From assembly GCA_902470895.1 (NCBI GenBank), contig CABRID010000098.1, positions 1 through 7,404 of the forward strand: DNA of 7,404 nucleotides. Direction: 5' to 3'. Made by a program: the position numbers and the translations under genes. The notes beneath the pieces are model-generated. The model did not search any database, was not told where the DNA came from, and was given only the letters and a program-made list of their open reading frames with translations. Shown one piece after another: positions 1 through 6,666 of the stretch (position 1 is its first letter; every line of letters begins with the position of its first letter). The DNA is from an uncultured Collinsella sp. GTDB lineage: Bacteria; Actinomycetota; Coriobacteriia; Coriobacteriales; Coriobacteriaceae.

Positions 1-55
1 CGCAAGACGGAAAGCACATTAAGTGCTTTCCTTTGCGTGCGGAACTCGCGATAAA
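1..55 (+). repeat. Structured intergenic element, copy B
   Basis: Read on the + strand, it opens with CGCAA (1-5), which can pair with TTGCG (33-37). Inside is an asymmetric internal loop (6-9 / 31-32) and then an 8-bp stem, GAAAGCAC (10-17) with GTGCTTTC (23-30), closed by the loop ATTAA (18-22). An unpaired tail follows (38-55) ending CTCGCGATAAA. Copy A at 266-320 on the minus strand matches 47 of 55 positions, and all eight differences lie in the 8-bp stem as four compensated pairs. The left edge of the window coincides with the first base of this alignment, so any upstream part is cut off. Function is unknown. A transcript-end or RNA-processing hairpin is one reading and a non-autonomous repeat is another. 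Confidence 0.7.
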
Positions 56-106
56 GTTCATATGCGCCGCCCGGCTCCCGCGGCTCTCAGGGGCTCCCAT
101 CCCAAA

Positions 107-141
107 TGCGGAGCAAAGCTCCGCACGCCAACTTTTTCTTT
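107..141 (+). terminator. GC-rich hairpin with delayed T-tract, weak terminator candidate
   Basis: TGCGGAGC (107-114) and GCTCCGCA (118-125) form a perfect 8-bp stem with an AAA loop. Seven bases later a T-rich run begins (TTTTTCTTT, 133-141). The gap between stem and T-run is too long for a classical intrinsic terminator. It would serve a + strand transcript entering from the left of the window. On the minus strand the stem is followed only by TTTGGG, so minus-strand termination is less likely. Confidence 0.35.
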
Positions 142-235
142 CAGCTAAAGAACGCCGGAAATTCGACGCTGGCTTGTTAACCTTGCTGGACGTTGTCGAC
201 GCCAAACCAGCCCAGAAGCTATATCGATACAGAAA

Positions 236-370
236 GGTCCCCGGACGGAGGGGCCGGATATAAGGTTTATCGCGAGTTCCGCACGCAAAGAAGGCCACTT
301 AATGTGGCCTTCGTCTTGCGCAGGACTGTAGAGCAGGAAACCTTATATCCGGCCCCTCCGTCCGGGGACC
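236..370. repeat. Perfect 33-bp inverted repeat enclosing copy A
   Basis: The left arm (236-268, starting GGTCCCCGGACGG and ending TAAGGTTT) is the exact reverse complement of the right arm (338-370, starting AAACCTTATA and ending GGGGACC), with no mismatch over 33 bp. The 69 bp between them hold element copy A. Pairing stops sharply at both ends (235/371 and 269/337 do not pair). Each arm is also internally self-complementary (GGCCCC against GGGGACC with one bulge), so two small hairpins could compete with the long stem. The right arm begins 13 nt past the tsaD stop codon, so a read-through minus-strand transcript would carry a very stable 33-bp RNA stem. I see no target-site duplication in the flanks and no recombinase gene nearby. 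Confidence 0.85.
266..320 (-). repeat. Structured intergenic element, copy A
   Basis: Read on the minus strand from 320 to 266, this is the second copy of the element at 1-55. The outer stem is CGCAA (320-316) with TTGCG (288-284). The inner stem is AAGGCCAC (311-304) with GTGGCCTT (298-291), closed by the same ATTAA loop (303-299). The tail ends in the same CTCGCGATAAA, whose last three bases are the first three of the left inverted-repeat arm read on the minus strand. In the minus direction the stem is followed by CTTTG, so it could act as a weak intrinsic terminator for the acpS-to-tsaD operon. The U-tract is poor, and the strong conservation of the single-stranded tail suggests more than termination. 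Confidence 0.7.
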
Positions 371-382
371 GCGCCGTACCAG

Positions 383-2767
383 CTACAGCGTCATGTTCGG
401 ATCGGCGTCGACATCGAACGGCGAGATTTCGCCTCGGTCGAATTTACGGCGAGCGACCTCCGCGATCATGGCTGCGTTATCGGTACAGGCAGACAAGGGC
501 GGCACCGTTACGCGAATCCCCTGACGCCCAAGCTTCTTGATCATCATCTCGCGCAGATGCGGGTTGGCCGAGACGCCGCCACCGATGCAGTATTCCTTGC
601 ATCCGGTAGCGTGCAGTGCGTTTTTGGCCTTCTTGTACTGCACGTCAAAGACAGCTGCCTCAAACGAAGCTGCCAGATCGGGCAGGTGAATCGTGCGCCC
701 GGCCTTGGTCTCCTGTTCAATGTAGAGCGTCACAGCGGTTTTAAGGCCCGAAAGCGAGAAGCGATAGTCTCCCCTGCTGTTAAGCGCACGGGGGAAATCG
801 ATCGCCTTGGGGTTGCCCGTCTCGGCCAGCTTGGAAATGATGGGGCCACCGGGATAGCCCAGACCCAACGCCTTGGCTACCTTGTCGAAGGCCTCGCCCA
901 CAGCGTCGTCGAGCGTCTCACCGAGCACCTCGTAGTCGCCCCACGCCTTCACGTGCACGAGCATGGTGTGCCCACCCGAGACAAGCGTGAAGATAAACGG
1001 CGGTTTGAGGTCGGGTTGCGCCAGCAGGTTGGCAAACAGATGCCCCTCCAGATGGTTGACGCATACGAGCGGCTTACCGGCAGCGTAGGCAAAGCCTTTG
1101 GCAAAGGCAACGCCCACCACGAGGGCGCCCACCAGGCCCGGACCCTGTGTCACGCCCACGGCGGCAAGCTCGCTGGGAGCAATGGCTCCACCCTCAAGAC
1201 CAAGCGATGCTGCGGCATCCTCGAGCGCCGCATCCACGACACTCACAATCACCTCAACGTGTTTGCGCGAGGCGATCTCGGGCACCACGCCGCCAAAGCG
1301 GGCATGAAAATCAATCTGTGTCGACACCTGGTTGGCCAGCATATTGCCATCCGCATCGATAATCGCCACGGCCGTCTCGTCACAGGAACTCTCGATAGCG
1401 AGCACCAGGCGGCGGCGCTCAATTTCGGCGCGCTCCCCCTCGGAGCGCCCAGGCGCAGGCAGCGGCCATACGCGTTGCTCGGCTGCCGTCGGCTCGGGCG
1501 AGGCGTTATCGACCGGAAGTACGAGGGGAAGTGGGGCCGTCATGACGATGGCGTCTTTGCCGACACCGTAGTAGCCACGACGACGACCCACCTCGGTAAA
1601 GCCCAGAGCGGCATAGAGCGCAATCGCGCCCTCGTTGCCGTCCTCGACCTCGAGCGAAGCCGTGGTGCAGCCGAGCATCTGGGCATCATAGCTCACATGC
1701 GACAGCAGCTTGCGGGCAATGCCCTCACGGCGATGTGCCGGGTCGACGGCGACATCCAGAATCTGCACATCACCGTCCACGACCATACCGCCGGCAAGGC
1801 CCAGCAGCTTGCCGTCGTCGTGTGCCACCCACCAACTACGCGGCGCAGCGACGTCCTCGCCCAGTTCGGACAGGAACATGCCCGGCGTCCACGCCTTGTG
1901 TCCGGCACCTTCAAAGCAAGCAGCCTCTAGCGCGCTCGCGCCCTCGGCATCCGCCGCGCCCATGGGACGGAACTGCAGATGACGACCGGCGAGCTCATCG
2001 GCAACGCCCGTAATTTCGCTCTGCGCACTCTCGGCAAGACCAAGACGCTTGCGCTCGTTTTCCTCGGCATCAGAAAGGCGCGTGTAAATCGGCAGGACGC
2101 GAGCCGGATCGCTGTCACCCGCAGCGTGCGCGAGCAGCAAGCCCTCGCCCGAAGGCCACCACAGGTCGCGCTCCACGCAGCGGGCGGTCTCGTCCTCACC
2201 CAGCAGCTTGCCATAGCGCACGAGACCGTCACCGGTCAGCTGAACCTGGTCCCAGTCCGCTGCTTGGCGCCACTCATCGAGCGCCACGGCGGCCTTGACC
2301 ACGTGTTCGCGCTCAAATTGACGCTCGGGACCCTCATCGACCAGCATATACAGCGCCGGATATACCTCACCGCGCATAGCATCGGCCAAGATACCAAGCT
2401 TGCCGCGCACGCCAGCCTTCCACGCCGTCCAAGCGCAAGCGTCGAGCGTCGACACGCCCAGCAGCGGAACATTGGCACCGCGCGCGAGGCCCTTGGCAGT
2501 GGAGATGCCGATGCGCACACCCGTAAACGACCCCGGGCCGCGGCCGACCACGTAGTAACCAACATCGCTGCGATCCAGACCGGCTTGAGCCAGCACGCCA
2601 TCAACGGTATTCACGAGCTCAACGTTGGCGTGACGGCGACACATGTGGTCGCCACTCACGAGCTTCGTCTCGCCCGTCTGCCCATCAATCCAGCTTGCCG
2701 CGCAGGCAAGCATGTCGGTCGAAGTATCGAGCGCCACCACCAGCGCGTTGTCGTTATGCAAGCTCAT
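383..2767 (-). CDS. tsaD: TsaB-RimI-TsaD three-domain fusion (t6A synthesis plus S18 N-acetyltransferase)
   Basis: Cytoplasmic protein of 794 aa. Residues about 8-235 are TsaB (VVALDTST at 10; GRGPGSFTGVRIGIS at 75-89; PIYTRL at 226). Residues about 261-410 are a RimI-type GNAT with the acetyl-CoA loop RREGIA (346-351), SLEVE (Glu373) and LYAALGF (Tyr385), the two residues expected to serve as catalytic base and acid by analogy with RimI. A proline-rich linker (about 410-451) leads to full-length TsaD (about 452-794): ESSCDE (459), GGVVPEIASRKH (492), metal-binding NHLEGH (His572, His576), SGGHT (597), FSLSGLKTAV (670), GGGVSAN (729) and TDNAAM (762, Asp763). TsaD transfers threonylcarbamoyl to A37 of tRNA, TsaB is its dimerisation partner, and RimI acetylates S18. 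I chose ATG 2767 (AAGG 9 nt upstream). An in-frame TTG at 2785 would add six residues. The start overlaps tsaE by 14 nt. Confidence 0.95.
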   Translation of the reverse strand: MSLHNDNALVVALDTSTDMLACAASWIDGQTGETKLVSGDHMCRRHANVELVNTVDGVLAQAGLDRSDVGYYVVGRGPGSFTGVRIGISTAKGLARGANVPLLGVSTLDACAWTAWKAGVRGKLGILADAMRGEVYPALYMLVDEGPERQFEREHVVKAAVALDEWRQAADWDQVQLTGDGLVRYGKLLGEDETARCVERDLWWPSGEGLLLAHAAGDSDPARVLPIYTRLSDAEENERKRLGLAESAQSEITGVADELAGRHLQFRPMGAADAEGASALEAACFEGAGHKAWTPGMFLSELGEDVAAPRSWWVAHDDGKLLGLAGGMVVDGDVQILDVAVDPAHRREGIARKLLSHVSYDAQMLGCTTASLEVEDGNEGAIALYAALGFTEVGRRRGYYGVGKDAIVMTAPLPLVLPVDNASPEPTAAEQRVWPLPAPGRSEGERAEIERRRLVLAIESSCDETAVAIIDADGNMLANQVSTQIDFHARFGGVVPEIASRKHVEVIVSVVDAALEDAAASLGLEGGAIAPSELAAVGVTQGPGLVGALVVGVAFAKGFAYAAGKPLVCVNHLEGHLFANLLAQPDLKPPFIFTLVSGGHTMLVHVKAWGDYEVLGETLDDAVGEAFDKVAKALGLGYPGGPIISKLAETGNPKAIDFPRALNSRGDYRFSLSGLKTAVTLYIEQETKAGRTIHLPDLAASFEAAVFDVQYKKAKNALHATGCKEYCIGGGVSANPHLREMMIKKLGRQGIRVTVPPLSACTDNAAMIAEVARRKFDRGEISPFDVDADPNMTL

Positions 2768-3260
2768 CTTGTACAGCCTTATCAATCAAATGGGAAAGCT
2801 CCATTGCGCGGTCACCGTGCGCCTCGAGCGTTATCGTTCGCACATCGCTGTCGCCCTCATCACGCTTGAGCGTCACCGAAAGATACTCATCCGTCAGCTC
2901 GTCTTGGAATTGTTCGCCCCATTCCAGCAGGCAAGCACCCTCATAGCCCAGCACATCGAAAATGCCCGTATCCTCGAGCTCGTAGGCATGCTCCAGGCGG
3001 TATAGATCAAAGTGAAACAGCGGAATACGGCCTTGATCGTGAACGGCCATGAGCGCAAACGTAGGGCTCGTAACCATATGCCCATCGCCCAGCCCGCGCG
3101 AGACGCCCTTGGTAAAGTGAGTTTTGCCCGCCCCCAGGCCACCGGTCAGGATGAGCACATCGCCGTCCTCAAGGCACGGTGCAATTAGCTCGCCAAAGTA
3201 CTCCGTATCGGCAGCGCAAGTCGTTTTGTAAGTACCTACCCCCAGGCGCTCCAGGGACAT
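2754..3260 (-). CDS. tsaE: tRNA t6A37 biosynthesis ATPase TsaE
   Basis: Cytoplasmic P-loop ATPase of 168 aa, usual for the family. TsaE binds the TsaB-TsaD complex and its ATP hydrolysis is needed for repeated rounds of threonylcarbamoyl transfer to tRNA A37. Visible motifs are the Walker A loop GGLGAGKT (40-47, Lys46, Thr47), the switch-like VTSPTF (63-68), HFDLYRL (83-89, Asp85 expected to coordinate magnesium) and EWGE (113-116). The start is well supported: AAGGAG at 3266-3271 lies 5 nt before the ATG. The gene begins 12 nt after udg, and its last 14 nt overlap the start of the TsaB-RimI-TsaD fusion. TsaE is therefore encoded directly ahead of both of its partner domains, which suggests coupled synthesis of the complex. 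Confidence 0.96.
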   Translation of the reverse strand: MSLERLGVGTYKTTCAADTEYFGELIAPCLEDGDVLILTGGLGAGKTHFTKGVSRGLGDGHMVTSPTFALMAVHDQGRIPLFHFDLYRLEHAYELEDTGIFDVLGYEGACLLEWGEQFQDELTDEYLSVTLKRDEGDSDVRTITLEAHGDRAMELSHLIDKAVQDELA

Positions 3261-3272
3261 ATATGCTCCTTA

Positions 3273-3893
3273 TTATTCCGAGGCGTCCTCTGGTGCGGGA
3301 TGTCGCTCCAGATAGTCGCCCAGCATCTTAAAGTCTTCCTCCAGCAGTTCCTGCCACGCCGGATTGCGTAGCGCTGCTGCCGGATGGAACGTGGGCATTA
3401 CTACAAAATGCCCCATCTGGTGGAACCTGCCGCGCAGCTTAGTAATGCCAATCTCGGTCTTAAGCACAAAGTGCGTCGCGGGGTTGCCGAGCGTCACGAT
3501 GATATCGGGCCAGATGCTTCGAATCTGCTCACGCAAAAACGGCGAGCAAGCCAGCACTTCCTCGGGACGTGGATTGCGGTTTCCCGGCGGGCGGCACTTA
3601 AGCACGTTGGCAATGTAGACGTCTTCGCGTTTGAGCCCCGCCAGCGACAAAATGCCGTTGAGGTCCTCGCCTGCCGCCCCCACAAAGGGCTCGCCCTGCA
3701 AATCCTCATTGCGGCCCGGCGCCTCACCAATAAACATCACGCGAGCGCGGGGGTTTCCCACGCCAAACACGATATTGTGACGCGACTGGTAGAGCTGGCA
3801 GAGGTGACAATCGCCCAGAACGGCCTCAATTTCCTCGAGTGCGACCTCACGTGGTGCCTGATGGGTATGGCCGGGGATGTGCATGACGCCCAT
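3273..3893 (-). CDS. Family 4 uracil-DNA glycosylase (iron-sulfur type)
   Basis: Removes uracil from DNA, the first step of base-excision repair. The 206-aa protein has the family 4 layout. Four cysteines suit a [4Fe-4S] cluster: Cys29 and Cys32 in CHLC, Cys100 in KCRPPGNRNP, and Cys116. Motif A is GEAPGRNEDLQGEPFVG (56-72), motif B is PTFHPAAALRNP (167-178, His170), and VLKCRPPGNR lies between them. These resemble thermophile UDGa enzymes and not the cluster-free family 1 (Ung) type. The start at 3893 has AGGAG (3899-3903) 5 nt upstream, sharing bases with the alr stop codon. A second ATG three codons later (3884) lacks this spacing. It sits 8 nt after alr and 12 nt before tsaE. Its biochemical link to either neighbour is not obvious, so co-expression is the simplest reading. 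Confidence 0.93.
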   Translation of the reverse strand: MGVMHIPGHTHQAPREVALEEIEAVLGDCHLCQLYQSRHNIVFGVGNPRARVMFIGEAPGRNEDLQGEPFVGAAGEDLNGILSLAGLKREDVYIANVLKCRPPGNRNPRPEEVLACSPFLREQIRSIWPDIIVTLGNPATHFVLKTEIGITKLRGRFHQMGHFVVMPTFHPAAALRNPAWQELLEEDFKMLGDYLERHPAPEDASE

Positions 3894-3901
3894 AGCGGCT
3901 C

Positions 3902-5047
3902 CTACACGTAGACCTTGTCGAGACGCATGCCAAAGCCGCAGGCGACCTCGTAGTTAATCGTTCCGCGCAGTCGGGCCATCTCGTCCATAGTGATCTCGGC
4001 ATCGCCATCGCGGCCGATAATGATCATCTCGTCACCATACTCGGCCTCGGGAATCTCGTGTGCCGGGTTGGACTGAATGGCGACCATAAACTGGTCCATG
4101 CAGATATTGCCAACCTGATGCACGCGCTCGCCGCGATACAGCACATCCATACGATTGGAAAGCGTACGCGATAGGCCATCGGCATAACCGATCGGCAGCG
4201 TGCAGATCTGAACGCGCGTACGCGGTACGCGGTAGGTAAAACCGTAGCCCACGCCCTCACCCATCGCAGGGTGCGCCACGCGCGTCACACGCGCATGGAC
4301 GCTCATAACGGGATCAAGCTGCATCACGCGGCCACTCAGCTCGCACGGCTGCATGCCATACAAGCCAACGCCGGCGCGGATCATATCAAAATGCATCGAG
4401 GGGTCGAGCATCGAGGACGGCGTGTTGGCGCAGTGCACGATACCGCACTCAAAACCCGCATCCTTAATGGCCTGAACGGCCTCGGTAAAGCGCTGACACT
4501 GCAGCTTGTAGTCCCAGCCCGAAGGTTCATCGGCCGTGGCGAAGTGCGTAAATACGCCGTCGCACTGAATACCGCGATGGAAATTTATACCGCGGACAAA
4601 GTCGAGCACCTGCGTGTAGTGAACGCCGATACGATTCATGCCCGTCTCGATGGCAAGATGATACTTGCCCACCTTGCCCGCCGCGACGGCACATTCGCCA
4701 TACGCAAGAGCAAAGTCAGACGTATAGACCGAGGGCATGATATCAAACTCAAGCAACGACGGAATGGCCTCGATAGGCGGCTCGCTTAGGATGAGGATGG
4801 GTTTCGTAATCCCGCCCTGTCGGAGCTCAACGCCCTCGTTAACCGTCGCCACGGCAAACATGTCGGCACCGGCCGAATACATGATCTTGGCGCACTCAAC
4901 AGCTCCATGACCATAAGCATCGGCCTTGACCACGCAGCACAGGCGCTGACGTGGATTCAGCAAGTTCTTATAGGCCCTCGTGTTGCGACGGAGCGCCCCG
5001 CGGTCGATCTCGACCCAGGACCAGCGCGTCAAATCGGCTTTATTCAT
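3902..5047 (-). CDS. alr: Alanine racemase
   Basis: PLP-dependent fold-type III racemase that interconverts L- and D-alanine and so supplies D-Ala for peptidoglycan. The 381-aa length is typical. The PLP lysine is Lys41 in VVKADAYGHG (39-48). AIETGMNRIG (132-141) carries Arg139, MIRAGVGLYG (222-231) is the phosphate-binding segment (more often IRPG), VGYGFTY (266-272) carries the second catalytic base Tyr268, and GNICMDQ (313-319) is also conserved. No signal peptide is seen, as expected for a cytoplasmic enzyme. The ATG lies 2 nt after the nnr stop (TAATCATG). The nearest Shine-Dalgarno-like sequences are weak or badly spaced (GGAT 8 nt away, GAAGGG 14 nt away), unlike most other genes here, so its translation probably depends on ribosomes finishing nnr. 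Confidence 0.97.
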   Translation of the reverse strand: MNKADLTRWSWVEIDRGALRRNTRAYKNLLNPRQRLCCVVKADAYGHGAVECAKIMYSAGADMFAVATVNEGVELRQGGITKPILILSEPPIEAIPSLLEFDIMPSVYTSDFALAYGECAVAAGKVGKYHLAIETGMNRIGVHYTQVLDFVRGINFHRGIQCDGVFTHFATADEPSGWDYKLQCQRFTEAVQAIKDAGFECGIVHCANTPSSMLDPSMHFDMIRAGVGLYGMQPCELSGRVMQLDPVMSVHARVTRVAHPAMGEGVGYGFTYRVPRTRVQICTLPIGYADGLSRTLSNRMDVLYRGERVHQVGNICMDQFMVAIQSNPAHEIPEAEYGDEMIIIGRDGDAEITMDEMARLRGTINYEVACGFGMRLDKVYV

Positions 5048-5049
5048 GA

Positions 5050-6666
5050 TTAGTCATCCGACCCTTCGTCCATGATTCCCAGATCTTCGAGCGCATCCTT
5101 TGCCGCCAGTTCCATGGCAGGACCGATCAAGTCGATAAGATCGGTCGCGATGACGCTCTTCTCACCATACTCCGTCGCCGCGGCAAAACCGGCGTAGCTG
5201 TGAAGTGCGACGGCGTACGAATACAGCAACTCCCAACGATCCATCTCGTCGCGCATAGTGGCAAGCGTGCCGGCCAAAATACCCGCGAGAACATCACCCG
5301 AACCGGCAGTTGCCAGAGAAGCCGGACCCGAGAGCGGCAGCAGCACACGCTCAACGCCACAGATAGCCGTCGTCGGCCCCTTGGCAATGACCACCAGATT
5401 GTCGGAGCCTGCAGCCCAGACAACCTTCTGCGCGGCCGCAATCGCGGTACCAAGGTCGTTCACCTCGTCACCGGCAACCAGACGCGAAAGCTCACGATAG
5501 TGCGGCGTCATAACCAACGGCTGCTCGCGACGATACATCTCGGGATTACTATCAATACCGTCAATGGCAATCTTAGCAAGGCAGTTGAGTGCATCGGCGT
5601 CCAAAATAAGCGGTACATCAAGCTCGAGCAAGCCCGAAACCACCTGCATAGCGCCGGCAGATGTCGTCATACCGGGACCGCACAGTACACAGCTGTACTT
5701 CTTTGCAATCTCGCACACAGTCATGCGCGCAGCGGCGCCAAAGGAGCCGCGGGAATCAGACGGAATAGCAAAGACGGGAATCGAAGGAAGTGCCATGCGA
5801 ATAAGATTGGCGCAGGCGTCAGGAGCCGCGACTGCCACGTAACCAGCACCCGCGCGAGCTGCAGACTTGGCCGCCATAATGGCAGCACCAGGATATTGCG
5901 CAGATCCGGCGACAATAAGCACAGAGCCACGGGAATACTTATCAATATTCGTAGGTAGTGGAGCAAAGTAATCAACTAAGTCACCGGGCTCGACAATCTC
6001 GGCGGCGTGGTCGACATCATCGATGACCTCATCAAGACGGTCGTAAAGATTGCCGCAGATCAAATCGCCAGCATACTCAGGGCCATCAGCGCTATACAGA
6101 CCAATCTTGGGCGCAATCATCGTCACCGTATGCTCGGCACGAATGCAGTCGTCATCAACAACGCCCGTCTCGGCATTCAGGCCCGAGGGGACATCAATGG
6201 ATACGACACAATCGGCGCATTCATTGACCGTAGGAATCCAGATGGAGAACGGCGCACGCAGATTCCCGTGGAAACCGGTACCAAAAATGGCATCGACAAC
6301 AACATCGGCCTTATCGATCAAAACCTCGAGTTCGTCACGCGAGGGGCCGACACAAACGTGCACATCGCGGCCGGCAGTACGACGAGCAACATGACGTGCC
6401 AGAGCAGCAGGAATCTCATCCGGCTCAACCGGAGAAACGATATCGACGTCCACACCCTTATGGCTCAGGATATCGGCGGCAACCCAGCCGTCGCCGCCAT
6501 TATTACCAAAACCGACCAGAACGAGAACCCGATCGGGATTGAGCTTCAAGACCTCGTTGGCGGCAAACTCACCCGCTAGCTCCATAAGCTCGGCCTTCGA
6601 AGTCCCTTCGCGTTCGATGATGTCCTCGAGACGAACGACTTCTTCGGTACTCAAAACCGGTTTCAT
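5050..6666 (-). CDS. nnr: Bifunctional NAD(P)H-hydrate epimerase / ADP-dependent dehydratase
   Basis: Metabolite-repair enzyme for NADHX and NADPHX, the hydrated forms of NAD(P)H. The N-terminal NnrE (YjeF_N) domain, about 1-225, epimerises the R and S forms. It shows GFGNNGGDGW (52-61), DAIFGTG (125-131) and SIDVPSGLNAETG (156-168). The C-terminal NnrD domain, about 228-530, dehydrates S-NAD(P)HX using ADP. It shows KYSRGSVLIVAGS (243-255), GPGM (330-333), LDADALN (355-361), TPHYREL (387-393) and ATAGSGDVLAGILAG (452-466, catalytic Asp458). The 538 aa agree with an intact two-domain protein. The start codon directly abuts the acpS stop (TAGATG), and AGGAG (6672-6676) lies 5 nt upstream inside the acpS coding sequence, so the two are probably translationally coupled. 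The acidic C-terminus (DEGSDD) is unremarkable. Confidence 0.96.
   Translation of the reverse strand: MKPVLSTEEVVRLEDIIEREGTSKAELMELAGEFAANEVLKLNPDRVLVLVGFGNNGGDGWVAADILSHKGVDVDIVSPVEPDEIPAALARHVARRTAGRDVHVCVGPSRDELEVLIDKADVVVDAIFGTGFHGNLRAPFSIWIPTVNECADCVVSIDVPSGLNAETGVVDDDCIRAEHTVTMIAPKIGLYSADGPEYAGDLICGNLYDRLDEVIDDVDHAAEIVEPGDLVDYFAPLPTNIDKYSRGSVLIVAGSAQYPGAAIMAAKSAARAGAGYVAVAAPDACANLIRMALPSIPVFAIPSDSRGSFGAAARMTVCEIAKKYSCVLCGPGMTTSAGAMQVVSGLLELDVPLILDADALNCLAKIAIDGIDSNPEMYRREQPLVMTPHYRELSRLVAGDEVNDLGTAIAAAQKVVWAAGSDNLVVIAKGPTTAICGVERVLLPLSGPASLATAGSGDVLAGILAGTLATMRDEMDRWELLYSYAVALHSYAGFAAATEYGEKSVIATDLIDLIGPAMELAAKDALEDLGIMDEGSDD

Larger units (their letters stand above)
1..382. other. Gene-free structured region beyond the operon 3' end
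   Basis: I see no credible gene between the left edge and the tsaD stop codon. In order it holds: one copy of a 55-nt hairpin element (1-55, + sense); three imperfect direct repeats of about 9 bp starting GGCTC (73-99); a GC-rich hairpin (107-125) followed by a T-rich stretch; a short weak TTCTTT/AAAGAA hairpin (136-152); about 80 bp (153-235) in which I see nothing; and a perfect 33-bp inverted repeat (236-268 / 338-370) enclosing the second copy of the 55-nt element in the opposite orientation (266-320). The short open frames crossing it run straight through these hairpins and resemble no complete protein. Confidence 0.75.

Noticed and set aside
33..263. A 76-aa + strand frame whose segment FDAGLLTLLDVVDA (165-206) looks like an outer-membrane efflux (TolC) repeat
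   Set aside because: The similarity is about 14 residues, the frame runs through two hairpin elements and ends within an inverted-repeat arm, and the genome appears Gram-positive. Most likely chance.
236..370. Miniature inverted-repeat transposon with terminal repeats
   Set aside because: The 33-bp arms fit, but the flanking bases show no target-site duplication, and the element's conserved core recurs at 1-55 without visible matching arms. Kept only as one possibility, not called as a mobile element.
193..540. A 115-aa + strand frame spanning the inverted repeat into the tsaD 3' end
   Set aside because: Arginine- and proline-rich, crosses both repeat arms and the well-supported C-terminus of TsaD, and has no Shine-Dalgarno or domain.
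557..2869. Long + strand open frames (557-1930 and 1979-2869) opposite the fusion gene
   Set aside because: They are exactly codon-to-codon antiparallel to the real gene. In that register a stop needs a TTA, CTA or TCA codon on the coding strand, and these are rare in this gene. The translations show no recognisable domain, while the minus strand shows three intact families.
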